Under the pieces are notes generated by a model. The model searched no databases. It was not told where the DNA came from and saw nothing but the letters and a program-made list of their open reading frames with translations. From positions 94,313 through 158,312 of the forward strand of contig NZ_BAABGM010000016.1 of NCBI RefSeq assembly GCF_039541575.1: a stretch of DNA of 64,000 nucleotides, given 5' to 3'. Made by a program: the position numbers and the translations under genes. Numbering within the stretch: the first letter of the stretch is position 1; every line of letters starts with the position of its first letter. This stretch comes from Fodinibacter luteus. Its GTDB lineage: Bacteria; Actinomycetota; Actinomycetes; Actinomycetales; Dermatophilaceae. Positions 43,283-52,313 of this stretch are shown one piece after another.

Positions 43283-44089
43283 TCAGGGACTGAAGAGTCC
43301 GTCGACGTTGGGTAGTTGCTCGAACCGAGTGAAGGTCCCCGTGTCTGCGATCTCCCCGGCGGCCTGCAGGAACCCACCCCACGCGGTGCGCGCGAGAGTG
43401 CCTCCCACGCTGATCCGCCGCACTCCCAACTGCGCCGCCTCCGCGACGGTGGTGAACGGAGAGTTGATGAGCAGGTTGACCGGCTTGGGTGACACCGCGG
43501 CCACGATCGCGGCGACGTGCTCGAGCTTGTCGATCCGAGGAGCGTAGAGGCAGTCCGCCCCGGCCTCGGCATAGGCCTGGAGCCGACGAATGGTCTCCTC
43601 GATGTCAGGACGGCCACACACGAAACCCTCGGACCGTCCCGTCAGGACCACACCCGTGCCGCTGCCATCGATCGCCCGTCGGGCGGCGGCCACACGTTCC
43701 ACGGCCAGGTCGAACTCGAACAGCGGATCGGCCTGGTCCCCGGACGAGTCCTCGATCGAGAGCCCCGCGATCCCCGTGGACACGGCCAGTGTCACGTTCG
43801 CCGCGACATCAGCGGGATCAACCGCGTAGCCACCCTCGAAGTCAGCGTTCACCGGGACCCTGACGGCTGCCGCGATGACACGAAGGTGCTCGAGTGCTTG
43901 ATCGCGGGTGACCTGCGCGTCCGCGACACCGAGTGTCCAGGCCAGTCCGGCGCTCGTCGTGGCCAAGGCCTTGAATCCCATTCGTTCCAGCGCTCGCGCG
44001 CTGCCCACGTCCCACGGGTTCGGCATGACGAAACACCCTGCGGAGTGCAGTCGCTGGAACTCGGCGACCCGATCCTCGTGCATGTTCAT
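43283..44089 (-). CDS. Isocitrate lyase/phosphoenolpyruvate mutase family protein
   Basis: A 268-residue TIM-barrel enzyme of the ICL/PEP mutase superfamily. FQRLHSAGCFVMPNPWDVGSAR starts the barrel, VNADFEGGY carries the metal-linked Asp, and GLSIEDS the next conserved acid. The catalytic cysteine loop of isocitrate lyase (KKCGH) is absent, so it is closer to PEP mutase, oxaloacetate hydrolase or 2-methylisocitrate-lyase-like members. Substrate unknown. ATG at 44089 gives MNMHEDRV; the second ATG 6 bases on is also possible. Confidence 0.88.
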   Translation of the reverse strand: MNMHEDRVAEFQRLHSAGCFVMPNPWDVGSARALERMGFKALATTSAGLAWTLGVADAQVTRDQALEHLRVIAAAVRVPVNADFEGGYAVDPADVAANVTLAVSTGIAGLSIEDSSGDQADPLFEFDLAVERVAAARRAIDGSGTGVVLTGRSEGFVCGRPDIEETIRRLQAYAEAGADCLYAPRIDKLEHVAAIVAAVSPKPVNLLINSPFTTVAEAAQLGVRRISVGGTLARTAWGGFLQAAGEIADTGTFTRFEQLPNVDGLFSP

Positions 44090-44422
44090 GCCACACCTCG
44101 CCAACGTGCCGGTGGGCTGCACGCTAGTCCGACCCAGCGCACCATGCCAGGGTCGAACCAGTACGGCCCCACGGCACACTTCGCCCAGCGAAGCCGCAGC
44201 GGACCTCAGCCGCAACGACTATCGAGGCGCACTGCCGAAGTACAGCATGGCGTCCTGGCCCTCAAGGGCGCCAGGACCTGCACCAGGTCGAGCGCGCGCT
44301 TGGGGCGGTCCTCAGCCCAGCCGGTGACGTGGCCCCGCCGCCGGGGGCGGGTCGCCCGCAACAGCACGGCGTACTGTCAAGGTACGGAGTCATCCAGGCT
44401 TCCTAGCGCTGGGAGCACAGCC
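44090..44422. other. Intergenic region, no gene seen
   Basis: 333 bases with a weak hairpin around 44250-44280 (TGGCGTCCTGGCCCT facing AGGGCGCCAGGA), and no frame I can support. It probably holds the promoters of the flanking divergent genes. Confidence 0.5.
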
Positions 44423-44554
44423 ATGGCCGACAAGTCACCTCGACAACACATGGCCAAGAAGGCGAGCAAGTCAATCAAGGAGAAGCGGGCCGAAAAGCAC
44501 GCCAAGGTGGAGGCCAAGAACCACCTCGACATCGGCGAGATCCGCAAGAAATAG
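44423..44554 (+). CDS. Small lysine-rich basic protein
   Basis: A 43-residue protein, MADKSPRQHMAKKASKSIK at its start and ending HLDIGEIRKK. About a third of the residues are Lys or Arg. Similar tiny lysine-rich proteins occur throughout actinobacteria; they are thought to be nucleic-acid associated but this is not proven. GGGAGC about 8 bases upstream of ATG at 44423 is a fair ribosome-binding site. Confidence 0.7.
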   Translation: MADKSPRQHMAKKASKSIKEKRAEKHAKVEAKNHLDIGEIRKK

Positions 44555-44840
44555 GCCTCGTCGAGGCACCCGAACCCGCTGTCATCCCCGCCCGCCGCTC
44601 ACTGGGGCACTGCTGCCGTGGCCTTCGCTGGGCGCCCGGATACGGGTCCGGGTCTGACAACGCTACGTCAGGCTGGGCCGACGTGCTGGAATAGAGCGGG
44701 CAGCGATCGCACCCTCGGTTCTCCGCTAGCAGAAGTGCGGCCACCAGTCTCGCTCGGTCTGCTCGCCTGACTGCGTCTCAACAGCCGCCTGCGGTCCGCA
44801 CACCTGGCCCGAGCTTGAGGTCCCCCGCCATCGTGTTGCA

Positions 44841-45200
44841 TCAGGGCGTCGGTTCGCGTACGCCTCGAGCGATGCCATCGGTTGGGTGGTCACCCGCAAC
44901 ATCGAAGTGAGCGGAATGCTGATCGAACCGCGACAGCAGTGCTCGAGCCTGCGGGGGAACCACGCTGCCCAGTCCATCACCGCCGGCGAACTCCCGGACG
45001 GCATCCCAGTCCTCGAACGTCATGATCGTGATGAACTGGACCTCGGTGCCCTCCGCCTCGCGTTCTCGCAGGATCTCGGTGCCACGATGGCCCGCGATAC
45101 GCCGAGCCGTGATGCCCGGAACGATGGTCGTGTTCAGCAGTTGCTCGTACTCGTCGGCGTTGTCCACGCTGGTCCAGCCACGCCAGATCCGTTTGATCAT
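44841..45200 (-). CDS. Antibiotic biosynthesis monooxygenase-like (ABM/dimeric alpha-beta barrel) protein
   Basis: A 119-residue protein. IKRIWRGWTSVDNADEYEQLLN is the typical start of a family of small dimeric alpha/beta barrels, and EVQFITIMTFEDWDAVREFAG completes the ferredoxin-like fold. The family includes quinone-forming monooxygenases but many members have no known activity. The C-terminal 20 residues are variable. Confidence 0.75.
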   Translation of the reverse strand: MIKRIWRGWTSVDNADEYEQLLNTTIVPGITARRIAGHRGTEILREREAEGTEVQFITIMTFEDWDAVREFAGGDGLGSVVPPQARALLSRFDQHSAHFDVAGDHPTDGIARGVREPTP

Positions 45201-45392
45201 GGATGCTCCTCACGCGTCGTCAGGGCAATTCTGAAGTCACGGCAGGATCGGCTGCAAGGGAGCAGTGTTGGGATGGGATCTCTCCGGTTGTCGGCCTGAG
45301 GGCGACCGCGCAGGTGCGTCATAGCGCCGCCTGATCGCGTCGTCTGCGCCTGCCCGGATCGCGGCATGAGCGGAAGCCGCGCCTTGCGTTGA

Positions 45393-45704
45393 TCAGCTTT
45401 CGGCTACTCGCTTGAGCGCTTGGCGCAGATCCCGCAGCGCGGGGACACCACCCAGTCCCTCTGGGGTGGAGTAGAGCCGACACGCCATCGCTGCGGGGGC
45501 GGCGGGGTCTGCGAACGGGTCCGTGCCGTTGAGCAGGATCGTCGGAGAGCCCACGAAGCCGCGTCGCCGCGCTTCGTCCTGGCTGGTGACGACCGTGCGC
45601 GTGACCTGGGCCTGCACCCCGGTGTCCGCCACGGCGGTGGCGATCAGTTCGGCGGCAGCGGCATCGTGGGGGCAATCAGGCACAACCAGCAGCTCGATCT
45701 GCAT
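45393..45704 (-). CDS. Thioredoxin-fold small protein
   Basis: A 103-residue protein starting MQIELLVVPDCPHDAAAAEL, a thioredoxin-like beta-alpha unit with a single cysteine where glutaredoxins have CxxC, and FVGSPTILLNGTDPF, which matches the cis-Pro region. Such proteins occur beside metal- and mercury-resistance genes. It probably binds a thiol or metal rather than acting as a dithiol oxidoreductase. Confidence 0.78.
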   Translation of the reverse strand: MQIELLVVPDCPHDAAAAELIATAVADTGVQAQVTRTVVTSQDEARRRGFVGSPTILLNGTDPFADPAAPAAMACRLYSTPEGLGGVPALRDLRQALKRVAES

Positions 45705-45706
45705 GG

Positions 45707-46018
45707 CTACGGGAGGTACTTGTCGAGCGAGCGGAGCCTATTGCCGATGAACCTGTTGTGGTGCCAGCCTCGGCGAATCACGAAGGCGCGCAGGTTGCGG
45801 AACCGGTCTCGGAACAATGCCGCCGGCCGTCGGTTCCCGTCGTCCTCAATCTCCCAGGCCTGCTGGTGCACGAAGTGGGCGCAGCCCAGGCAGAGGTGCA
45901 CCTCCGGGTGGTTGCCGAGGTGGACCATGCGGGCCGGGGTGTCGATGGTGCCGCAGCACCAGCACTGGACGCTCCCGTCCGCGTGCAGGTCGATGGCGGT
46001 GACCGGTTCGGCGCTCAT
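45707..46018 (-). CDS. Hypothetical protein with two CxxC-type zinc knuckles
   Basis: A 103-residue protein. CWCCG near residue 20 and HLCLGCAHF near residue 45 supply four or more cysteines that could hold a zinc ion; the C-terminal half is basic and aromatic (RFRNLRAFVIRRGWHHNRFIGNRL). It is separated from the thioredoxin-fold gene by 2 bases on the same strand, so they may be co-transcribed. ATG at 46018 chosen because the upstream frame looks non-coding. Family not recognised. Confidence 0.6.
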   Translation of the reverse strand: MSAEPVTAIDLHADGSVQCWCCGTIDTPARMVHLGNHPEVHLCLGCAHFVHQQAWEIEDDGNRRPAALFRDRFRNLRAFVIRRGWHHNRFIGNRLRSLDKYLP

Positions 46019-46146
46019 GTGCCCAGTGTGAGCGCACTGATCGCCGTGAGGAAGTGACCACATCGCACGCGTCGGCGCCCACGTGTCGTGCAGCAGTCCA
46101 AGTGCTGCGGCGTGTGCGTTCCCTGCGAGCGGCGACGGTGGCGGGC

Positions 46147-46674
46147 TCACCCCCGGCGCGCACTGGCCAGGGTCAGCTGTCGTCTGTGGTGGTCGTAGTG
46201 CTGGGTGGGGTAGTGGTAGACCTCGAGCAGTGTCATGAAGTCGCTGAAGTAGGGGTCCCAGCCCACCGGGAAATGCATGCCTCGAGCCAAGGCCTCACGC
46301 GACTGCGCTCGAAGGGACCTTTGGAGGCCGGTGACCGCTCGGTCCATCAGCCGCTGCATGCGCGCGTAGCCCAACACGCGGGCGCCGAAGAGCGAGCCGA
46401 CGTAGTTGATGACGTGGAACGGGCCGGTACCCGCGTTGAGCGCGCATGCGAATCGCCTGGAAGCGCTGTCCGGGAGGCGGGAGAAGCCCCAGACGATGAA
46501 CCGAAGGTTCCGCACCAAGAGGTAGCCGAACAGCATGTGAAAGAGCAGTTGCTCGTTGTTCCACTTCGTGCCGTTGGTGGGTTGACGCAGTTCGGCGACG
46601 GTGGCGCTGTTCAGCAGTGCTCGGTAGTCGTCCCGGACACGATCCAGCTCGGCGTAGATCTGGTCCTCGTCCAT
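46147..46674 (-). CDS. DinB family protein
   Basis: A 175-residue helical-bundle protein of the DinB/YfiT type. The metal-binding histidines expected in three places can be seen: H in QLLFHMLFGY near residue 49, and YHYPTQHYDHHRRQL near the C-terminus. Members include thiol-dependent transferases using mycothiol or bacillithiol. ATG at 46674 (MDEDQIY) has GGAGGC upstream on the coding strand. Confidence 0.75.
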   Translation of the reverse strand: MDEDQIYAELDRVRDDYRALLNSATVAELRQPTNGTKWNNEQLLFHMLFGYLLVRNLRFIVWGFSRLPDSASRRFACALNAGTGPFHVINYVGSLFGARVLGYARMQRLMDRAVTGLQRSLRAQSREALARGMHFPVGWDPYFSDFMTLLEVYHYPTQHYDHHRRQLTLASARRG

Positions 46675-46783
46675 GGCTGCCTCCCGGGTCGCCACCAACC
46701 CCGGCTCCACGCTATCGCCGCGACCAAGTCCCATCCGCTCTTCGACAGGGTCGCAGCCTCACTACCGGCGGCATGTGAGTGCG

Positions 46784-47035
46784 TCAGCGTGTGGCCTCGA
46801 CCTGGGTCGGCGGATGACCACGGACACGACGCACGAACGCCAGCAGGACCTGGTGGACCAAAACGCCGACCGCGGTGTTGGCCAACGCCAGTACGGCCGC
46901 CCCGACGAACTCCGTCGGCGTGGCGAGAAGTCCCTGCGACCACAACAGGACCGTCCAACCTGAGGTGCCGACGAGCAGCGCGAGCTTCCACCACCGCCCG
47001 AGCAGCAGGCCGAAGAGGATCATTGTCGGGATCAC
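46784..47035 (-). CDS. Small hypothetical membrane protein
   Basis: An 83-residue protein with two hydrophobic segments (MILFGLLLGRWWKLALLVG and VGAAVLALANTAVGVLVHQ) and a basic C-terminal tail RRVRGHPPTQVEATR. GTG at 47035 is supported by GGGAGGAGG about 6 bases upstream. No family recognised. Confidence 0.6.
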   Translation of the reverse strand: MIPTMILFGLLLGRWWKLALLVGTSGWTVLLWSQGLLATPTEFVGAAVLALANTAVGVLVHQVLLAFVRRVRGHPPTQVEATR

Positions 47036-47151
47036 GGTGGCCTCCTCCCTTGGTTCTCGAAGGCTACGCCCACGGCGCGGCGCCCATCCGCTCTTCCTCG
47101 CTGCGGCCAAATGCGTGCGTCGAGTCCGACGATCGATCTAGCGTGGCAGTT

Positions 47152-47406
47152 GTGATCTACCCGGACAACGAGCACCCTTGCCCCGTTTGTGGTGCCGACT
47201 GGAAGGTGCCGCACGTCTGGCCACGAAGGCCGGGGCGGCAGAAGCCTCGTCGCGACCGGAGCCGGTGGTTCGTACCCGAGGATTCCGGATGGTGCTCAGA
47301 TCCCGAGTGCCGCATCACGGACGAGCAGCGCGACGAGTATCGGGTGTTCCGGCGCATCATGGAATGGGACCCGACAGAGGAATCGGTGGCACGGCCCACC
47401 GAGTAG
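47152..47406 (+). CDS. Hypothetical zinc-ribbon-like protein
   Basis: An 84-residue protein with CPVCGADWKVPH near the N-terminus and CSDPEC near residue 50, a possible zinc ribbon, and a charged C-terminus. Two in-frame GTG starts (47143, 47152) are possible. Function unknown. Confidence 0.55.
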   Translation: MIYPDNEHPCPVCGADWKVPHVWPRRPGRQKPRRDRSRWFVPEDSGWCSDPECRITDEQRDEYRVFRRIMEWDPTEESVARPTE

Positions 47407-47428
47407 CGGATCGCGGCATGTGCGTGAG

Positions 47429-47785
47429 TCAGCGGTTCCGGAGTTTTCGGGTAGAGGCGCGGACCAGGAGCCAAACGCCACCGATGAGACTCATGACGCC
47501 CGCCAGCCCGAAGACCACGCTCAGTAGCACAACCTGCCCGTAAGCGTCCGCGCAGGACGGGTCCGGCAAGGGTGAGGGCCGCCCAACCAGCGCTGGGCCG
47601 CAGTCGATGAACTCCGCGTTGGGTTCGACACCGGTGAGAGGTGCCGTGGCGAAGAACCAGGCAAGTAGCAAAGCTATGGCTGCGAGGGTGAGGAGCAGCA
47701 TGGCCACAAGTACGGGGCGCCGGTGCGTGAGTCGGGGCCTCGCGGATGCCGACGGTGATTGCGCGGCTTCCATCGCCTGAGTCAC
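47429..47785 (-). CDS. Hypothetical membrane protein
   Basis: A 118-residue protein with two membrane segments (VAMLLLTLAAIALLLAWFF near 28-46 and VVLLSVVFGLAGVMSLIGG near 85-105) flanking a 35-residue external loop with two cysteines (DCGPAL, DPSCAD) that could form a disulfide. No family recognised. Confidence 0.6.
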   Translation of the reverse strand: MTQAMEAAQSPSASARPRLTHRRPVLVAMLLLTLAAIALLLAWFFATAPLTGVEPNAEFIDCGPALVGRPSPLPDPSCADAYGQVVLLSVVFGLAGVMSLIGGVWLLVRASTRKLRNR

Positions 47786-48016
47786 ACAACCACTGTAGGG
47801 ATACGACCGCTCGCACCCGCAGCAACCGCAGGTCCACGAGGGTTACTCGCGTCACTTGTGCGTCTACCGCCCGGCAGGTCGCAAGATCCTCTACATCGGC
47901 AGGAGCACTTTCCCGCTCCGCGGCAGAAGAGGATGGCTCTACGGGAGGGCCGACGGACAATGGGGCCCGGCGCCCCGCCCTGGGCTTCCCACGACCGCCC
48001 GCCACCACTCACTGAT

Positions 48017-48952
48017 TCAACGCATGGGTTGGAAGGGCTGGCCTCCGGTGGAGACGAGGACTTTGCTGCCGTCGGCGACGAGGACCTCCAGCGACTCTCC
48101 CTCTCCCGAGGCGTACAGCGCCTGCGCGTCTGAGGCGAGGAGATCGGTCGCGCGCCAGGTCCGGCCGGCGTCGGCGCTGGTGTGGACCTGCCCGTAGGGC
48201 GTGAGGCCGGCGACGGTGTCTGCGTCACCGAAGGCGGCCATCAGCAGCCAGGGCGCCTGGTCCATCTGTTGCCAGGTCGCTCCGCCGTCGGTGGACCGCA
48301 TCAGGCCCTCTTCCGTGGTGGCGAGAACCGTTGCCCCCTCGCGGGAACCGGAGAGGGTTCGCGGCTGGGAATCGAGGTTTCCGTCGGCCCAGGTCCGTCC
48401 GTCGGTCGTTGCGCGGACGGCGCCGTCGAATCCGACGACAGCCTGGCCGGTGGTGGTCAGGGCGTGGAAGTCCGACTGGCCACCACGGGAGAGGACCTTC
48501 CAGGTCTTCCCGCCGTCTCGAGACTCGATCAGCCCGACCGGTTGCGGCAGGTCGGTCGCGGTGCCGGGGTGTCCCGAGGCGTAGTAGTGGCCCGGGCCGG
48601 CGACGGTGAATCCCATGAGGTCGATGACGGGTCCCACCCGCTCGGGTGTGGTCCCGTTGTAGACGTACAGGCCGTCGTGGGCGGCCACGACGAGCTTGCC
48701 GCTTCCGGGGTCGCGGGCGATGGCGTGGACGTGCGCCGAGGGCAAGGTGACCGGGTCCGCGCCGGGGCTGGTAGAGGGCGCACCGCCGGCCGGGCTCTCC
48801 GGCCCCGGGCTCGGGGCCGCGGTCGACCAGGTCGGGGTGGCTGCCGGCGGGGGCGGCGCCCCAGGCGGGGTCGAGCAGGCCGCTACCAGACCGACGGAGA
48901 TCACCACTACGAGCAGGCCGGGTGGTCGCGACAACGGGGAGGGCGCTCGCAT
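48017..48952 (-). CDS. BNR-repeat lipoprotein, F510_1955 family glycosyl hydrolase-like
   Basis: A 311-residue exported lipoprotein. The lipobox is LVAAC with the lipidated C26, followed by a Pro/Ser/Thr-rich linker to about residue 68 and then a beta-propeller with Asp-box repeats: SRDGGKTWK, TTDGRTWAD, STDGGATWQ and SADAGRTWR. Proteins of this family are annotated as glycosylhydrolase-like, but their regular association with copper genes suggests another role. It starts 2 bases after the DUF305 stop, so the two are co-expressed. Confidence 0.82.
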   Translation of the reverse strand: MRAPSPLSRPPGLLVVVISVGLVAACSTPPGAPPPPAATPTWSTAAPSPGPESPAGGAPSTSPGADPVTLPSAHVHAIARDPGSGKLVVAAHDGLYVYNGTTPERVGPVIDLMGFTVAGPGHYYASGHPGTATDLPQPVGLIESRDGGKTWKVLSRGGQSDFHALTTTGQAVVGFDGAVRATTDGRTWADGNLDSQPRTLSGSREGATVLATTEEGLMRSTDGGATWQQMDQAPWLLMAAFGDADTVAGLTPYGQVHTSADAGRTWRATDLLASDAQALYASGEGESLEVLVADGSKVLVSTGGQPFQPMR

Positions 48953-48954
48953 GA

Positions 48955-49551
48955 TCAGCCGAGCATCCCCTGCATGGTGGCGATCTCCTTCTCCTGGCCC
49001 TGCACGACCGCCGTCGCCAGCTTCTCCACGTCAGGGTCGGCGGTGGTCGCTAGCACGTCCTGGGCCATCGTGATTGCGCCCTGGTGGTGCTCGATCATCA
49101 TCTCGAGCCACATCTGGTTGAAGTCGGAGCCGCTGGCACCCATCAGCGTGCTCATGTCCTGTTCGCTCATCATCCCGCCGGAGCCGTGGTCCATCGGACC
49201 GTTGCTCTCCTGCGCCCCCCACTGGCTGAGCCATGCCTTCATGGTCTGGATCTCGGGGTCCTGGGCGGCCTTGATCTGGCCCGCGAGGGCCTTGACCTCC
49301 GTTGACGCCGTGTCGTTCTGCAGGGCGAGGTCGGCCATCTCCACGGCCTGGTCGTGGTGCGGGATCATCATCTGCGCGAACTTCACGTCGGCCTCGAGCC
49401 CGGTGGCCGTTTCCGCTGAGGTGGAGGCGGAGGTGCCGCCTCCAGCCGGCATCGACCCGTGTGTGGAGTCATCGCTCGAGCCGCACGCACTGACTCCTAG
49501 GACGAGGACGGCAGCGGCGGCCGGGAGAGCACGTCGGGACATCAGGCGCAC
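48955..49551 (-). CDS. DUF305 copper-associated lipoprotein
   Basis: A 198-residue lipoprotein with lipobox GVSAC (C23). DUF305 is seen as two helical halves, each with a His/Met-rich metal-binding-like motif: FAQMMIPHHDQAVEMADLAL and WLEMMIEHHQGAITMAQDVL. Such ferritin-like four-helix proteins accompany copper-resistance genes and may bind copper at the cell surface. A CopR-type box lies 81-97 bases upstream of its start (49632-49648). Confidence 0.88.
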   Translation of the reverse strand: MRLMSRRALPAAAAVLVLGVSACGSSDDSTHGSMPAGGGTSASTSAETATGLEADVKFAQMMIPHHDQAVEMADLALQNDTASTEVKALAGQIKAAQDPEIQTMKAWLSQWGAQESNGPMDHGSGGMMSEQDMSTLMGASGSDFNQMWLEMMIEHHQGAITMAQDVLATTADPDVEKLATAVVQGQEKEIATMQGMLG

Positions 49552-49615
49552 GGGAGGATCTCCTCTTGTCAGGGCTGGAGCGGGAACGACGAGCCTGCAC
49601 GACGGACCTTGGAGG

Positions 49616-52051
49616 TCAGACGGTGGTTCTGTGAAGGTTTGATGAAGGCGCCTCGGCTGGAGGGCCTTCGGCGTGGGCCTGGGGCAGTCGCAGCCGCTTG
49701 AGCATGAGCGCGTTGACGGCGACGATGACGCTGGACCCGGACATGGACAGCGCGGCCATCTCGGGGCGGAGCACCAGGCCCCAGCTCGCGAACACGCCGG
49801 CCGCGATGGGTAGCGCGATGGCGTTGTAGCCGATGGCCCAGTTCAGGTTCTGCCGCATCTTGCGCAGGGTGCCCCTGCCGATCCGCAGGGCGGTGGGCAC
49901 GTCGAGGGGGTCGGAGCGCATGAGGACCACGTCGGCGGTCTCGATGGCCACGTCCGTTCCGGCGCCGATGGCGATCCCCAGGTCGGCCTGCGCCAGGGCC
50001 GGGGCGTCGTTGACGCCGTCGCCGACCATGGCCACCTTCCGGCCGGCCTGCTGGAGCCTGGCCACCTCGGCGGCCTTGTCACCGGGGAGCACCTCCGCGA
50101 GGACGGTGTCGATGCCGAGCTGCCCGGCGATGCGGCGTGCGGTCGCCAGGTTGTCGCCGCTGAGCATGACGACCTCCACGCCCATCTCGTGCAGCGCGGC
50201 AACGGCTGCTGCGGAGGTGCCGCGCACGGCATCCGCGAGGCCGATGATCCCGACGCCCCGGCCGTCGACGGCGACCAGGACCGCGGTGCGACCGCTGGCG
50301 GCAAGCTCGTCCCGGCGGGCCACGAGGGATGACGCGTCGACGCCCTCGTCGTCCATAAGCCTGCGGTTGCCCACGACGACCCGGCGGTCGTGCACGAGGG
50401 CGGTCGTGCCGTGGCCGGGGACGTTGCGGAACTCGGTGGGTCGCTCGGGGACCACGCCACGCTGGGCGGCGTATCCGACGATGGCAGCGGCCAGCGGGTG
50501 CTCCGACTCGTTCTCCAGGGATGCGACCAGGGTGAGCAGCTCGGCCTCGTCAATGCCGTCGACTATGACGTCGATGACCTCAGGCTCGCCCTTGGTCAGC
50601 GTGCCGGTCTTGTCCATGACGACCGTGTCGATGCGGGCCGAGGCCTCGAGTGCGGCGGCGTTCTTGACCAGGACGCCGCGCTGGGCGCCCAGGCCGGTGC
50701 CGACCATGATCGCGGTCGGGGTGGCCAGCCCCAGGGCGTCTGGGCAGGTGATGACCACGACGGTGATGGCGAACAGCAGAGCGGTCTCCACACTGGCGCC
50801 GGACCAGAGCCACGCCCCGAAGGTGAGCAGGCCGCCGATGAGGGCGACGAGGACCAGCCAGAACGCGGCGCGGTCGGCAAGGCGCTGCCCGGGGGCCTTG
50901 GAGTTCTGCGCCTCTTGGACCAGCTCGACGATCTGCGCCAGGGCGGTGTCGGAGCCGACCTTGGTGGCCCGGACCCGCAGCGTCCCGGTGGTGTTGATCG
51001 ACGCGCCGATGACCGAGGAGCCGGTGGTCTTGGCGACGGGCAGGCTCTCACCGGTCACCATCGACTCGTCCACCTCCGATGTGCCGTCCTCGACCAGACC
51101 GTCTACCGGGACCTTCCCGCCGGGGCGGATGAGGAGGAGGTCGCCGACCTGGACGTCGGCGGTCGGGACGTCGACAGGCGTGCCGTCGCGCACCACGGTG
51201 GCCATCGGGGGCGCAAGATCCATCAGCGCCCGGACGGCTTCGTTCGCCCCTCCGCGGGCGCGCATCTCGAACCAGTGGCCCAGCAGGACGAATGCCGTGA
51301 GCATCGCCGCGGCCTCGTAGAACACCTCACCGCCACCGGTCAGCGTGATGCCGACGCTGTAGAGCCACCCCGCAGCGACCGCGACCGCGACGAGCACCAT
51401 CATGTCCAGGGTGCGGTTGCGCAGGGCACGGTAGGCGCCGTCGAAGAAGATCCAGGCCGAGTAGAAGACCACGGGCAGGCTCAGCAGCAGCGCGAAGACC
51501 TCGTCGCTCAACCCGAACGGCGCGGGCACCGAGAAGCCAAGCATGTCGCGCCCCATTGGCGACCACAGCGCGATCCCCATCGTCAGCACCGCCGCCACGA
51601 CGAACCGGTTGCGCATGTCGCGGACCATGTCGTCCATCGACATCCCGCCGTGCCCACCGTGCCCCATCATCTCCTGGGCGGAGTGCTCAGCGGGGTTCAT
51701 GGCGGTCGGCCCGGCGCCGTGCGCTGCGTGGCGGCCTGCGGCGTCGGCCGTCGCCACGTCAGCATGAAGCCCGTGGGTAGCAGCCGCCTCGTGAACTGCG
51801 GACTCGCCCATCGGCTCGCAGACGTGCATCGGCACGGAGCGCCCAGCGCAGTGGTAGCCGCAGTCGCGCACCCACCCCGCGAGCTCGGCCACGGAGGTCA
51901 TGTCCGGGTCGTACGTCACCGTGGCGCTCTGGTTCGCGGCGTTCGCCTCGACAGACTCGACGCCGGCACGGCGCACCAAGGTGGACTCGATGGCATGCTC
52001 ACTAGTCGCCCAGTGCAGTCCTCCCACGTGCAGAACGGTGGTCTGGCTCAT
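49616..52051 (-). CDS. copB: Copper-transporting P1B-type ATPase, CopB-like, with CPD membrane motif
   Basis: An 811-residue heavy-metal P-type ATPase. DKTGTLTKG (phosphorylated Asp near 478), SEHPLA and GDGVNDAPAL identify the catalytic parts. The His-rich segment at about 95-140 (HGLHADVAT, MGHGGHGGMS) is typical of CopB-type pumps. The intramembrane metal motif reads CPD (436-438, in TCPDALGLATP) where most relatives have CPC or CPH. The N-terminal ferredoxin-like HMA domain (residues 4-70) has lost its CxxC (GGLHWATS). A CsoR-type palindrome lies about 53-67 bases upstream of the start. Exports copper, exact valence unknown. Confidence 0.88.
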   Translation of the reverse strand: MSQTTVLHVGGLHWATSEHAIESTLVRRAGVESVEANAANQSATVTYDPDMTSVAELAGWVRDCGYHCAGRSVPMHVCEPMGESAVHEAAATHGLHADVATADAAGRHAAHGAGPTAMNPAEHSAQEMMGHGGHGGMSMDDMVRDMRNRFVVAAVLTMGIALWSPMGRDMLGFSVPAPFGLSDEVFALLLSLPVVFYSAWIFFDGAYRALRNRTLDMMVLVAVAVAAGWLYSVGITLTGGGEVFYEAAAMLTAFVLLGHWFEMRARGGANEAVRALMDLAPPMATVVRDGTPVDVPTADVQVGDLLLIRPGGKVPVDGLVEDGTSEVDESMVTGESLPVAKTTGSSVIGASINTTGTLRVRATKVGSDTALAQIVELVQEAQNSKAPGQRLADRAAFWLVLVALIGGLLTFGAWLWSGASVETALLFAITVVVITCPDALGLATPTAIMVGTGLGAQRGVLVKNAAALEASARIDTVVMDKTGTLTKGEPEVIDVIVDGIDEAELLTLVASLENESEHPLAAAIVGYAAQRGVVPERPTEFRNVPGHGTTALVHDRRVVVGNRRLMDDEGVDASSLVARRDELAASGRTAVLVAVDGRGVGIIGLADAVRGTSAAAVAALHEMGVEVVMLSGDNLATARRIAGQLGIDTVLAEVLPGDKAAEVARLQQAGRKVAMVGDGVNDAPALAQADLGIAIGAGTDVAIETADVVLMRSDPLDVPTALRIGRGTLRKMRQNLNWAIGYNAIALPIAAGVFASWGLVLRPEMAALSMSGSSVIVAVNALMLKRLRLPQAHAEGPPAEAPSSNLHRTTV
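49632..49648 (+). promoter_or_regulatory. CopR-type box upstream of the DUF305 operon
   Basis: TGAAGGTTT and TGAAGGCGC are separated by 2 bases, the layout of the CopR direct repeat. It lies within the 3' end of copB, 81-97 bases upstream of the DUF305 start, in the opposite orientation to that gene. It is the weakest of the three boxes. Confidence 0.5.
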
Positions 52052-52103
52052 GGCGCACTCACTTCTCCTGGGTCGGCAACGTCCTTCGAGTCGGACAACG
52101 CGA

Positions 52104-52118
52104 TACCCCCTAGGGGTA
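52104..52118. promoter_or_regulatory. CsoR-type operator upstream of copB
   Basis: TACCCCC-TA-GGGGTA, a G/C-tract palindrome of the type bound by copper-sensing CsoR repressors. It sits 53-67 bases upstream of the copB start codon. Matching sites are at 55789-55807 and 61162-61177, and csoR itself is in the same cluster. Confidence 0.8.
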
Positions 52119-52313
52119 TTTCCTTAGGTGTCGCGCGTTCTTGGCGACTCTGGGGCCAAGCGCTTTCCGGTGACTGTCTGCCTTCTGTCCTGACCAACCC
52201 AAGAACTGGCTGAGGGTGGGACCGGTTCAGTAGCAGGGGCATATGGCTCTTGACTGCCATCCTCAGTCGGAACCCCGGGTCGGGGAGCCAGACGTCAACC
52301 CTTCGGGAGTCTC

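Noticed and set aside
44841..46018. Three small genes as one resistance operon
   Set aside because: The monooxygenase gene is separated from the other two by 192 bases that include a dispersed repeat, so only the last two are likely co-transcribed.
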